From Streptosporangiaceae bacterium (lineage in GTDB: Bacteria; Actinomycetota; Actinomycetes; Streptosporangiales; Streptosporangiaceae), in NCBI GenBank assembly GCA_025934635.1, contig JAICWX010000215.1, forward strand, positions 1 to 15,149: a stretch of 15,149 nucleotides of DNA, written 5' to 3'. Made by a program: the position numbers and the translations under genes. The stretch's first letter is position 1. Each line of letters starts with the position of its first letter. This document shows positions 1-7,747 of this stretch, piece after piece. A model generated the notes under the pieces. The model worked only from the letters and a program-made list of their open reading frames with translations, made no database searches and was not told the origin of the DNA.

Positions 1-1
1 C

Positions 2-1447
<1,446 letters not shown>

Positions 1448-1525
1448 AGGAGGCCGGGCAGGGCGAACCGCCGGGACGCACTATTTCCGGGGAGCCTGGC
1501 TTCGAAGGGTGTGTACCGTTTAGTC

Positions 1526-2005
1526 ATGGCCGCTGACGCATCGCCGGGCTGGATGGTCCCTTCGGCGCGGTTGTGGCGGATGCGGCTGAGTCAGGTGGCG
1601 GTGACGGGACCGGTGCTCGCCCTGATCGCGGGGGTGGCGGCCGGGCTTGCGGTGGGAGCCTGGGCGGGGGCGGTGGCAGCGGCGGTCGTGGCCGTGGCAG
1701 CGGGGGCTGTCTTGTGGGTCGAGCGCCGGCGCTACCGGGCCTGGGCGTACCGCGAGCGGGAAGAGGACCTGATCGTGTCGCGCGGCGTGCTCGTCCGCCG
1801 GGTTTCGGTGGTGCCGTACGGGCGGATGCAGTACGTCGAGATCACGGCCGGGCCGTTCGAGCGGGCGTTCCGGCTGGCCACGGTGCAGCTGCATACGGCG
1901 GCGGCCGCCAGCGACGCGCGGATCCCGGGTCTGGAGCGGGAGGAAGCCGCGCGGCTGCGGGACCGGCTTGCCGTGCTCGGCGAGGCCAGGGCCGCCGGGC
2001 TGTGA
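1526..2005 (+). CDS. PH domain-containing membrane protein (YdbS-like)
   Basis: A 159-residue protein of the bacterial PH (bPH_2, formerly DUF304) family, YdbS-like. Two hydrophobic helices lie at about residues 24-66. The PH core follows, with the signature VSVVPYGRMQYVEITAGP and then FRLATVQLHTAAA near residues 93-127, which is the strongly conserved part of the family. The C-terminal helix (LEREEAARLRDRL) is also typical. The ATG at 1526 is chosen because the protein then starts just before the first helix. A GTG at 1511 is in frame but sits directly against the only purine-rich stretch (GAAGGG, 1504-1509), so the exact start is unsure. The stop overlaps the GTG of the next PH gene in a GTGA arrangement, so the two are almost certainly co-translated. 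The role of these membrane-anchored PH proteins is not settled; envelope-related functions have been suggested for YdbS/YdbT. Confidence 0.88.
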   Translation: MAADASPGWMVPSARLWRMRLSQVAVTGPVLALIAGVAAGLAVGAWAGAVAAAVVAVAAGAVLWVERRRYRAWAYREREEDLIVSRGVLVRRVSVVPYGRMQYVEITAGPFERAFRLATVQLHTAAAASDARIPGLEREEAARLRDRLAVLGEARAAGL

Positions 2006-3300
2006 CCGGGGAGCTGGGGGCCGGCTGGCATCGCCTGCATCCGCTGTCGCCGCTCATCAACGCGGGCCGCCTGCTGTCCAGCCTGCTCGGCATCGCCGTG
2101 CTGAGCCTGGTCACGGCCGATGGCCTCCAGGCCTACGTCATCCAGGCGGCGGGGGCGGCCGCGCTGGTGGTGGCCGGTTTCGTCCGCTGGCTCGTCACCC
2201 GGTGGAAGCTGGACGGCGCCACGCTGCGCATCGAGACCGGCCTGCTGCGCCGGGATTCCCGGCAGCTCCCGATGACGCGGATCCAGGCGGTCGACGTGGT
2301 GCGGCCGTTCCTGGCGCGCGTGCTGGGCCTGGCGTGCCTGCGGATCAGGCTGGCCGGGGCCGGGAAGGGCGGCGACCGGCTGGCCTACCTCACCGTCGGG
2401 GAGGCCGCTCAGCTGCGGGCCGTGCTGCTGGCCGGGCACCACGGTCTTGACCCGGCGGCCCCCGAGCCCGCCGAGCGGCCGGTGATCACCGTCCCGGCTG
2501 GCCGGGTGATCGGGGCCACGCTGCTGCGGGCCGCGCCCAGGTTCCTGGGCCTGGCGGCGATCGCGATAGCCGCCGCCGAGGCGACGCCCGCCCTGTTCCT
2601 CGCCTCGGAGTCCACCCTCGGCGTGATCGCGCTCGGGCTCGTGACCAGGACCTGGCGGCAGCTGACGGGCCGCTACGGCTTCACGGTAGCCACCTCCCAC
2701 GACGGGATCAGGATCCGGCGCGGGCTGCTGAGCACGGTGGCAGAGACGATCCCGTTCGGCCGGGTCCAGGCGGTGCGGCTGGTGCAACCACTGATCTGGC
2801 GCCCGTTCGGCTGGTGTCGTCTTGTGGTTGATGTTGCGGGCGTAGCGGGCCGGGACTCCGGGTCCAAGGCCGGCGGCCTGACCAAGGCCCTGCTGCCGGT
2901 AGGCCCCCTGAGCGAGGCGCAGTACCTGATCCGGCTGATTTACGGTCCCGACCTGCCGGAGCTGGCCCGGCCGCCGGAACGGGCGCGGGTCAAGGCGCCG
3001 CTGAGCTACCACTTCCTCGCTTCGGGGCACAACGAGCTGATGGCCGTCACCGTCACCGGGCGGGTGACCAGGAAGACCGCGTACATGAAACTGGAGAAGC
3101 TGCAGAGCGTCCGGTTCACCCAGGGGCCGGCGCAGCGGCGGCTGTCGCTCGCCTCGGTGCACGGCGACGCGGCCGGGCGGTGGGCGCACGCGGCCTTCCG
3201 GGATCGCCCGGCCGACCAGGCGCGGGAACTCCTCGACGAGCTGGCCGCCCTCGGCCGGAGGGCGCGCAGCGCGGAGGCTAGCGGCCCGGCTGGTCCCTGA
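2002..3300 (+). CDS. PH domain-containing membrane protein (YdbT-like)
   Basis: A 432-residue membrane protein, the larger YdbT-like partner of the preceding gene. It starts at a GTG overlapping the upstream TGA by four bases, a classic translational-coupling arrangement. Two transmembrane helices lie at about residues 24-63, then a first PH unit (WKLDGATLRIETGLL ... RQLPMTRIQAVDVVRPFLARVLGL, about 68-120). A second helix pair lies at about 170-215, then a second PH unit (YGFTVATSHDGIRIRRGLL ... ETIPFGRVQAVRLVQPL, about 225-280). A degenerate third unit follows (VTGRVTRKTAYMKLEKLQSVRFTQGP, about 350-385). This three-repeat layout is what YdbT-type proteins show. An open frame extends far upstream of the GTG, but that part is a shadow of the first gene. 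Function is inferred from family only: a membrane complex with the YdbS-like protein, with no catalytic activity visible. Confidence 0.88.
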   Translation: MTGELGAGWHRLHPLSPLINAGRLLSSLLGIAVLSLVTADGLQAYVIQAAGAAALVVAGFVRWLVTRWKLDGATLRIETGLLRRDSRQLPMTRIQAVDVVRPFLARVLGLACLRIRLAGAGKGGDRLAYLTVGEAAQLRAVLLAGHHGLDPAAPEPAERPVITVPAGRVIGATLLRAAPRFLGLAAIAIAAAEATPALFLASESTLGVIALGLVTRTWRQLTGRYGFTVATSHDGIRIRRGLLSTVAETIPFGRVQAVRLVQPLIWRPFGWCRLVVDVAGVAGRDSGSKAGGLTKALLPVGPLSEAQYLIRLIYGPDLPELARPPERARVKAPLSYHFLASGHNELMAVTVTGRVTRKTAYMKLEKLQSVRFTQGPAQRRLSLASVHGDAAGRWAHAAFRDRPADQARELLDELAALGRRARSAEASGPAGP

Positions 3301-3456
3301 CCGCTGCTGCGACCTGGCCGTCTACCACGACGCGGCGCCGGGGGTCGCGGTGCTCGAGAGCGCTCGGGCGGTCGCTCCCTCCGCCGTCTCTGAACCGAGA
3401 TGGTGCGCAGGGGACTGCTGAGGTTAGGGGCGGGTCGCCGTGCCGTAGCGCGATCG

Positions 3457-4047
3457 CTAGCTCCCGGCGCGGACCCGGTAGCGCATGTGCGTGACGCGCT
3501 GCGCCGGCTCTTTGACGTCCGGGGTGGTCAGGCAGCGTTCCAGGGTGAGCTCGACGTGCTCGGCGGGCAGGTGGCCGAACAGCCGCCGCCCCTGGCCCAG
3601 CAGTACCGGCACGACGTGCAATTCCAGCTCGTCGACTTCCCCGGCCCGCAGCAGGGCCTGCGCGGCCCCGGCTCCCATCACCATCACGTCGCCGTCCCCG
3701 GCGGCCTCGCGGGCCTGCGCCGCGCACTCGCCCACATCGGTGACGTAGCGGACGCTGCCCGGCGGCGGCTCGTCCGGGACCTTGTGCGTGAGGATGAAGA
3801 CCGGCACGCCGTCGTGATGGTCGCCCTGCCAGCGGCGTGCGTGCTCGTAGGTGCGGCGGCCGGAGATGACGGCCCGGCTGGCCATCGCCTCGGCATACAC
3901 CTGGCCGCTCGGTCCCGGGTCGTCGCGCCGGTCCAGCCAGTTGAACAGGCGGAACCCGCCGACGCCCATCGGGTCGTCCATGCTGTCCTGCGGCCCGGTG
4001 ACGTAGCCGTCCAGGGAGATGGTCATGTCCACGCGGATGACTCCCAT
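3457..4047 (-). CDS. Dihydrofolate reductase family protein (RibD C-terminal domain)
   Basis: A 196-residue protein of the DHFR-like / RibD C-terminal fold. The N-terminus MGVIRVDMTISLDGYVTGP is the family hallmark (M-S-x-DG). SGRRTYEHA is the usual GRRTYE nucleotide-site motif, VMVMGAGAAQALLRAGEVDEL is the GGA..AQ.ALxAGLVDEL segment, and LHVVPVLLGQGRRLF is the conserved following strand. The end, VTHMRYRVR, is complete. Such proteins are probably NAD(P)H-dependent reductases, but the substrate of stand-alone members is generally unknown; true dihydrofolate reductase activity should not be assumed. It is preceded by AAAGGAG (4054-4062 region), which lies within the end of the upstream paralog, and is separated from that paralog's stop by only 3 bases. 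The two therefore form an operon read right to left. It is convergent with the PH-domain pair. Confidence 0.88.
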   Translation of the reverse strand: MGVIRVDMTISLDGYVTGPQDSMDDPMGVGGFRLFNWLDRRDDPGPSGQVYAEAMASRAVISGRRTYEHARRWQGDHHDGVPVFILTHKVPDEPPPGSVRYVTDVGECAAQAREAAGDGDVMVMGAGAAQALLRAGEVDELELHVVPVLLGQGRRLFGHLPAEHVELTLERCLTTPDVKEPAQRVTHMRYRVRAGS

Positions 4048-4050
4048 CGG

Positions 4051-4443
4051 TCAGCTCTCCTTTCGCACGTGGTAGCGCAGGTGGGTGACGCCGCGGTCCT
4101 CGATCCCCACGGGTTCGAAGAAGATCGGCACGCCGTCACGCGGCCAGTCCGGCGGCGGGTGATGGGTGACCACGACCATCGGCACCTCGCCGCCGGGATG
4201 GCCGTCCCAGCCGTTGGTGATGTCGTAGAGCCGCCGGCCGACCACGGTGGCGCCCTCGTTGTCCACCTCGGCCGTCAGCAGGTCAGCCGTCTTCCGCGAC
4301 ACGTGCAGCTCGGGGATCCCCGCGCCCAGCTTCACCGCGACGTCACCGCTGCCGTAGAAGCCGAACAGCTCATCGCAGCCGTCGTCCGGATCGGCGATGA
4401 AGCCGTCCAGCGACATCGCCAGGTGCGCGATTACCTCGCCCAT
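4051..4443 (-). CDS. Dihydrofolate reductase family protein, internally deleted (probably non-functional)
   Basis: A 130-residue relative of the neighbouring RibD_C-family protein, whose usual length is about 190. The N-terminal half is complete: MGEVIAHLAMSLDGFIADPDDG, then ATVVGRRLYDITNGWDG, then VPMVVVTHHPP. The sequence then jumps at about residues 107-110 (bases about 4114-4122) straight to EPVGIEDRGVTHLRYHVRKES, which is the last strand of the fold. The central block of roughly 65-70 residues, present in the 3457-4047 paralog (the GGA..AQ..AG..DEL segment and the PVLLG strand), is missing. The frame is kept, so this looks like an in-frame deletion rather than a frameshift. A strong site GGGAGG (complement of 4450-4455) lies 6 bases before the ATG. 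The fold probably cannot bind NADPH properly. It could still be expressed and supply the ribosome path for the downstream gene. Confidence 0.8.
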   Translation of the reverse strand: MGEVIAHLAMSLDGFIADPDDGCDELFGFYGSGDVAVKLGAGIPELHVSRKTADLLTAEVDNEGATVVGRRLYDITNGWDGHPGGEVPMVVVTHHPPPDWPRDGVPIFFEPVGIEDRGVTHLRYHVRKES

Positions 4444-4463
4444 TGTGTACCTCCCGTTGTCAG

Positions 4464-4490
4464 AAGGTAAGACGGTCGTGTGGGTGTCAA
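4464..4490 (-). promoter_or_regulatory. Candidate sigma70-type promoter for the tandem reductase genes
   Basis: On the minus strand a perfect TTGACA (complement of 4485-4490) is followed after 15 bases by TACCTT (complement of 4464-4469), a TANNNT-type -10 box. It lies about 20 bases upstream of the first ATG with GGGAGG between. The spacing is shorter than the ideal 17, so it is a plausible rather than certain promoter. Confidence 0.4.
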
Positions 4491-4554
4491 CTCATCGAGG
4501 AGGGATACGGGGCCATGGTCGAGCACCTGAATGTGCCCCCGCGGGTCAGTGGCG

Positions 4555-5289
4555 CTAGCGGGTCCCAGGCGACGCTGGTTCGGACAGGGCAAGGGCCTCG
4601 GCGGCCAGGCCTACCTGCCGCATCGAGTCGCGGACGGCCTGCGCCGCCGCGGTGGCCTGGTCGGTCAGGCCGCTGATCTCGGCGATGGCATGCTCGTCGG
4701 CGGCGGTGCGGGCGACGAGGTCCAGGTAGCTGTCATTGAGGTTCGAGATCCGCAGCGCGTCGTGCAGGTCCCGGATGGCGGACCTGGCCGCGCGTACCTC
4801 CGCCGCGTAGCGCTCCACCGCGGTGACCCTGGACTCGATGGCGTCCTGGGCCAGCTGCAGGGCACGCTGCTGCGGTCCGAGGACGGAGGAGGTCAGGGGC
4901 CCGCTGCTGGCAGCGGCGTTGTATTCGTACTCGGCGCGCAGGTCCGTGATGTCGCGCAAGGCGATCGCGATCTGCCACTCGTGCCACCGCAGCGTGGATT
5001 CCGCCAGGATGTCGGGAGACTGCCCTGCATCGCCGGTGACCGGATCATCGTCAGTGACCGGATCGAGCGCGGCGCCGATGGCGATCTGGGCGCGGATCAG
5101 CAGCTCGCGGCTCAGCCGGTCCAGGGCGGAGGGCAGCACGACCTGGTCGCGGTGACGGAGCTGATACAGCGGCTCGGCCAGGCCGACCGGGTCGCGGGCC
5201 AGGCTGGCGCCGATCAGGCGCCGCCGCTTGCGGTCGCGCAGGGCCGGGCTGGCCACCGGCATGATGTCCCAGGACGGATCGCCGGGCAT
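4555..5289 (-). CDS. Hypothetical alpha-helical (coiled-coil) protein
   Basis: A 244-residue protein I do not recognise. Codon use and a sensible amino-acid mix support it over the overlapping plus-strand frames, which read Arg/Gly/Pro-rich. It has no signal peptide and no membrane helix. The N-terminal third contains a basic patch (RDRKRRRLIGAS) and then QLRHRDQVVLPSALDRLSRELL. The middle (about 80-90) is acidic, with a near repeat DPVTDDDPVTGD. From about residue 95 onward it is almost all helix-forming, with heptad-like Ala/Leu spacing (LQLAQDAIESRVTAVERYAAEVRAARSAIRDLHDAL ... AIAEISGLTDQATAAAQAVRDSM), suggesting a coiled coil or helical bundle. No catalytic motif is visible. The start is uncertain: neither the ATG at 5289 nor that at 5262 has a convincing ribosome-binding site, and an upstream in-frame stop limits extension. 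The neighbours give no functional hint. Confidence 0.65.
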   Translation of the reverse strand: MPGDPSWDIMPVASPALRDRKRRRLIGASLARDPVGLAEPLYQLRHRDQVVLPSALDRLSRELLIRAQIAIGAALDPVTDDDPVTGDAGQSPDILAESTLRWHEWQIAIALRDITDLRAEYEYNAAASSGPLTSSVLGPQQRALQLAQDAIESRVTAVERYAAEVRAARSAIRDLHDALRISNLNDSYLDLVARTAADEHAIAEISGLTDQATAAAQAVRDSMRQVGLAAEALALSEPASPGTR

Positions 5290-5500
5290 CAGGCGCCGAC
5301 CGTCCCCGGGCCGCGCCAGCGGTGCCGAGGACTACGAATTACCGACACACAGGCTCCTAAAGCGCACCACAGAGGCTCAGTGTCGCATCTTCGCCACGGA
5401 GTCGCCATCCCGGACTGACCGCCCGGAAGCCGGCCGGCCTGTGACGTAGATCGCGCCGGGGAGCCGGACGAAATGGCGGCGGGCGCCGGTTTTACCGGGC

Positions 5501-5507
5501 AAGGAGG
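5501..5507 (+). promoter_or_regulatory. Ribosome-binding site AAGGAGG
   Basis: AAGGAGG lies 9 bases before the GTG at 5517. It is the best Shine-Dalgarno match in the window and decides the start of the small membrane protein gene. Confidence 0.75.
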
Positions 5508-5516
5508 AAACGCGAC

Positions 5517-5786
5517 GTGAGCAGCAGCCTGATCTTGATCATTGCGCTGTCGGTACTGCACGTCGCCGTATTCTCGCTCATGTTGTGGATCCGCTTCCGG
5601 CGGGACGAGGCCAATGGCGCCGGGCGCGAGACCGCGAAGGTCAGGCTGTGCACCGTGTGCAGCGAGCCGGCCACCTACCTGGGATACGACGGGCTCGACC
5701 CGGATGAGCAGCGCCACCCGGACACCGGTCGGCCCTACTCCGTCAACGCGGCCCACTATCAGCCGCTGTGCGCGGCCCACTGCTGA
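5517..5786 (+). CDS. Small membrane protein with Cys/His-rich cytoplasmic tail
   Basis: An 89-residue protein of unknown family. One hydrophobic helix spans about residues 4-25 (LILIIALSVLHVAVFSLMLW) and is followed by Arg-rich IRFRRD, so the tail is probably cytoplasmic. The tail carries CTVC (Cys45, Cys48) and ends LCAAHC (Cys85, His88, Cys89) after His80. The CxxC plus C-x2-HC arrangement could hold a zinc ion or be redox active, but no named zinc-ribbon family is obvious. The GTG start is fixed by the near-perfect AAGGAGG upstream. It is transcribed divergently from the 4555-5289 gene across about 230 bases. Downstream lies a fragment of a different gene, so whatever followed originally has been lost. 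Confidence 0.75.
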   Translation: MSSSLILIIALSVLHVAVFSLMLWIRFRRDEANGAGRETAKVRLCTVCSEPATYLGYDGLDPDEQRHPDTGRPYSVNAAHYQPLCAAHC

Positions 5787-5790
5787 GCCG

Positions 5791-5910
5791 GACATCCGGG
5801 CGCTGCCGGGCGGCGGCGGTGCCGTGCTGACCAATGCCGGCGGCACCTATCTGGGCGATCCGGCGCTCGAGCCGGTCTTCGACGAGCTCGACCGGCGGCA
5901 CGGTCAGGTG
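5791..5910 (+). pseudogene. Amidohydrolase fragment (decarboxylase-like), orphan remnant
   Basis: About 40 codons in the frame beginning at base 5791 read PDIRAL..., then AVLTNAGGTYLGDPALEPVF and DELDRRHGQV. This closely resembles the internal segment LLTNxGGxYLGDPALxPVFxELDRR of Amidohydro_2 proteins (the 6-methylsalicylate / aminocarboxymuconate-semialdehyde decarboxylase group). In full proteins this segment is followed by a metal-ligand His strand (VFVHP); here the match stops at about GQV and the sequence turns into the 3' end of the opposing DUF899 gene at 5904. There is no start codon, no metal motif and no C-terminal half, so it is a relic. It lies just after the small membrane protein gene in a different frame. 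The family match is from memory of the motif and is moderately sure. Confidence 0.6.
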
Positions 5911-6692
5911 CCGTACTCGTCGGGCAGGCGCATCGCGGGTCCCCCGACCTGCAGGCCGAGTGGTTCCGCGCGTCCGGCCGGCTCCTCCCATGCCTCCTGG
6001 CGGCCGAGGGCGGTGAGGTCGAGCCACGGGTAGCCGTTGTGGAACTCCTCGATGCCGCGGCCGAACGTCGAGTACGTGTGGAAGACCTCGTCGCCGACCC
6101 GCAGGAACGCGCTGATGCCCGGCATCTCCTCACCGCGCATGTCCGGCGTCCACCCCCCGCCGGTCCACGGCGTCCCGGCCGCGGCCAGTTCGGCTTCGGT
6201 GCGGAAGTGCAGCAGCACCGGCGCGACCCGGTCGTCGAGGGTGGCGTGGAAGTCGTAGTTGAAGTCGCTGCCGTACGAGGAGTACCAGGGAAACGTCCAG
6301 CCCATCCGCTCGCGGTACGCGGCGAGCTTGGCGTAAGGCGCCCGCGACACCGCCACCAGCGTGGTGTTGCGCACGTGCAGCTGCCGCAGCCGGCCGATCT
6401 GGTCGGCGGCCGAGGAGCAGCTCGAGCAGGCAGTGTCCCAGTCCGGGCTGAGCATGAAGTGGTGCATCACCAGCGGCAGGCGGCCCTCGAACAGGTCGAG
6501 CAGGCCCGCCGGCCCGTCCGGGCCCTCGAACGTGTACGGCTTGTCCATGCGCACCATCGGCAGTCTCCGGCGATCGGCGTTGAGCCGGTCCCGGGCGCGG
6601 GTCACTTCCTTCTCCCTGGCCAGCAGTTCCAGCCGGGCGGCGAGCCACTCCTCGCGCGACACGATCTCGGGCAGGTTCCCCGGCGTCTTCAT
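5904..6692 (-). CDS. DUF899 family protein (thioredoxin-like)
   Basis: A 262-residue DUF899 protein, a cytoplasmic family with a predicted thioredoxin-like fold and no established reaction. Typical landmarks are present in order. The N-terminal helix EWLAARLELLAREKEVTRARDRLNADRRRLPMV is followed by YTFEGPDGPAGLLDLFEGR, then LVMHHFML. The CSSC motif is at Cys89-Cys92. VRNTTLVAVSRAPYAKLAAYRERMGW comes next, then FPWYSSYGSDFNYDF, the strongest family signature. GRGIEEFHNGYPWLDLTALGRQEAWE lies near the end. The ATG at 6692 has GAAGGGA 5 bases upstream. It is the second gene of an operon, 19 bases after the stop of another DUF899 gene. The CxxC could act as a peroxidase- or thiol-type redox centre, but this is inference. 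Confidence 0.9.
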   Translation of the reverse strand: MKTPGNLPEIVSREEWLAARLELLAREKEVTRARDRLNADRRRLPMVRMDKPYTFEGPDGPAGLLDLFEGRLPLVMHHFMLSPDWDTACSSCSSAADQIGRLRQLHVRNTTLVAVSRAPYAKLAAYRERMGWTFPWYSSYGSDFNYDFHATLDDRVAPVLLHFRTEAELAAAGTPWTGGGWTPDMRGEEMPGISAFLRVGDEVFHTYSTFGRGIEEFHNGYPWLDLTALGRQEAWEEPAGRAEPLGLQVGGPAMRLPDEYGT

Positions 6693-6711
6693 CTCGATCC
6701 CTTCTCGGCGC

Positions 6712-7530
6712 TCAGGGCGCGGTGCCGAGGTCGTCGGAGCGTCCGGCCGCCAGGCGCGGCCACTGGGCGATAGGACGTCCGCCCGGCCACGCCGATAGCG
6801 GCGGCCAGTCGGGGGAACCGCCGTCAGTTCGCGTGTTGGAGCGGTGCTGCGGCCAGCCCGGGGGCGAGTCCTCCCAGCTCTCCTGGCGCCCGTGGACGGT
6901 CAGGTCCATAAGCGCGTAGCTGTAGTCCATAGCCTCCACGCCGCGGCGTTTCGTCCAGTAGGTCTCGAATACCTGGCCGCCGTCCCGCAGGTAGCACACC
7001 AGGTGGAACAAGCCGATTTCGCGGTCGCCCAGCAGCGGGCCGAGGGAAGGCTGGGCGGAGTACCAGGGCATCTCCCAGCCCATGAAGTCGCGGTAGCGAA
7101 GGCCCTCGCGGTAGGACGCCTGGGGGTCGGCCGCACCGGAGGCGACGTTGCGGCCCTGGAGGAAGACCGCGTAGGTGATGTCGCGGGAGTGCAGGTAGGA
7201 CAGCTCGGTGACCTGGCTGGTGTAGAACGTGCAACCTTCACACTGCTCGGGCGCGGGCCGGCCAGGGTTCCACATGAAGTAGTAGGCGATGAGCTGCCGG
7301 CGTCCTTCGAACGCGTCGAGCAAGGTGAGCGGCCCGCCGGGCCCGATCAGCTCGGTACCGGCGTCGACCTCGGTCATGGGCAGCCGCCGCCGGGCCGCGG
7401 CGATCGCGTCGCCTTCCCGGGTGTGCGCCTTCTCCCGGAGCCGCAGCCGGTCAAGCTCGGCCTGAAAGGCGGCCCGGTCAACGGCGGCGGGCAGGCCAGG
7501 CGCGCGGCCATTGCCAGGGTCTGCTGTCAT
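6712..7530 (-). CDS. DUF899 family protein (thioredoxin-like), divergent paralog
   Basis: A 272-residue DUF899 protein, first gene of the pair. It shares with its neighbour the long N-terminal helix ending in RRRLPMTEV, the PLTLLDAFEGRRQLIAYYFMW strand, a CxxC (Cys97-Cys100 in QCEGC), ASYREGLRYRDFMGW, the PWYS motif and the MDLTVHGRQESWED ending. It lacks the SDFNYDF segment after PWYS and has a shorter middle, so the two are old paralogs rather than a recent duplication. The Pro/Gly-rich tail of about 40 residues after WEDSPPGWPQ is poorly conserved in character. The ATG at 7530 is preferred because GGGAGC lies 4-5 bases upstream; an in-frame ATG at 7548 has no such site. It is divergent from the DUF5937/ArsR-type regulator, which may control it. 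Confidence 0.88.
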   Translation of the reverse strand: MTADPGNGRAPGLPAAVDRAAFQAELDRLRLREKAHTREGDAIAAARRRLPMTEVDAGTELIGPGGPLTLLDAFEGRRQLIAYYFMWNPGRPAPEQCEGCTFYTSQVTELSYLHSRDITYAVFLQGRNVASGAADPQASYREGLRYRDFMGWEMPWYSAQPSLGPLLGDREIGLFHLVCYLRDGGQVFETYWTKRRGVEAMDYSYALMDLTVHGRQESWEDSPPGWPQHRSNTRTDGGSPDWPPLSAWPGGRPIAQWPRLAAGRSDDLGTAP

Positions 7531-7620
7531 GGTGCTCCCTTGCATCACGTCGGATTCGTCACCCGCAGGAGCCTAGGGCCGAGCGGCTGATGGCCGGCAA
7601 CGGTTCGGCGGTGACCGAAA

Positions 7621-7635
7621 GGTGGCGTCGCCACC
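7621..7635. promoter_or_regulatory. Perfect inverted repeat between divergent DUF899 operon and regulator (candidate operator)
   Basis: GGTGGC-GTC-GCCACC is a perfect 6-bp-arm palindrome with a 3-base centre. It lies in the roughly 217-base gap between the divergent starts at 7530 and 7748. An ArsR-type dimer would bind such a site, so an operator role is plausible. It could also form a small hairpin in either leader transcript. Confidence 0.4.
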
Positions 7636-7747
7636 GCTGCCCCGCAGGATCCGGTGGAGCGGCTCGCGCCTCCAACGTAGTGTTGACGTGCGGGAATTCG
7701 GGGGCAAGCGCCGATTCGGGCGGTGCCGGATCGACCGGAGGCAACCA

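Noticed and set aside
1573..2001. Upstream extension of the larger PH-domain protein in the same frame (575 residues in all)
   Set aside because: The extension is Gly/Arg-rich, overlaps the YdbS-like gene in another frame, and homology begins only after the GTG at 2002.
1732..3189. Long minus-strand open frame opposite the PH-domain genes
   Set aside because: Composition is Arg/Pro/Gln/Gly-rich without motifs; it is the antisense shadow of two well-supported genes.
3301..3456. Possible gene relic between the PH pair and the reductase genes (frame reading CDLAVYHDAAPGVAVLESA)
   Set aside because: It looks protein-like for about 30 codons but I cannot assign it to any family; too weak to list as a pseudogene.
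3400..4470. Plus-strand open frame of 356 codons across the reductase pair
   Set aside because: It reads His/Arg/Val-rich, has no family motif, and is antisense to clear RibD_C-family proteins.
4531..5418. Plus-strand open frame of 295 codons over the coiled-coil gene
   Set aside because: The minus frame has the better codon bias and helix pattern; the plus frame has no ribosome site and a shadow-like composition.
7549..7747. Promoter boxes for the divergent DUF899 operon and regulator (TAGGCT on minus; TTGACG at 7683 and TAGTGT at 7679 on plus)
   Set aside because: Each box lacks a partner at acceptable spacing, so no promoter is called.
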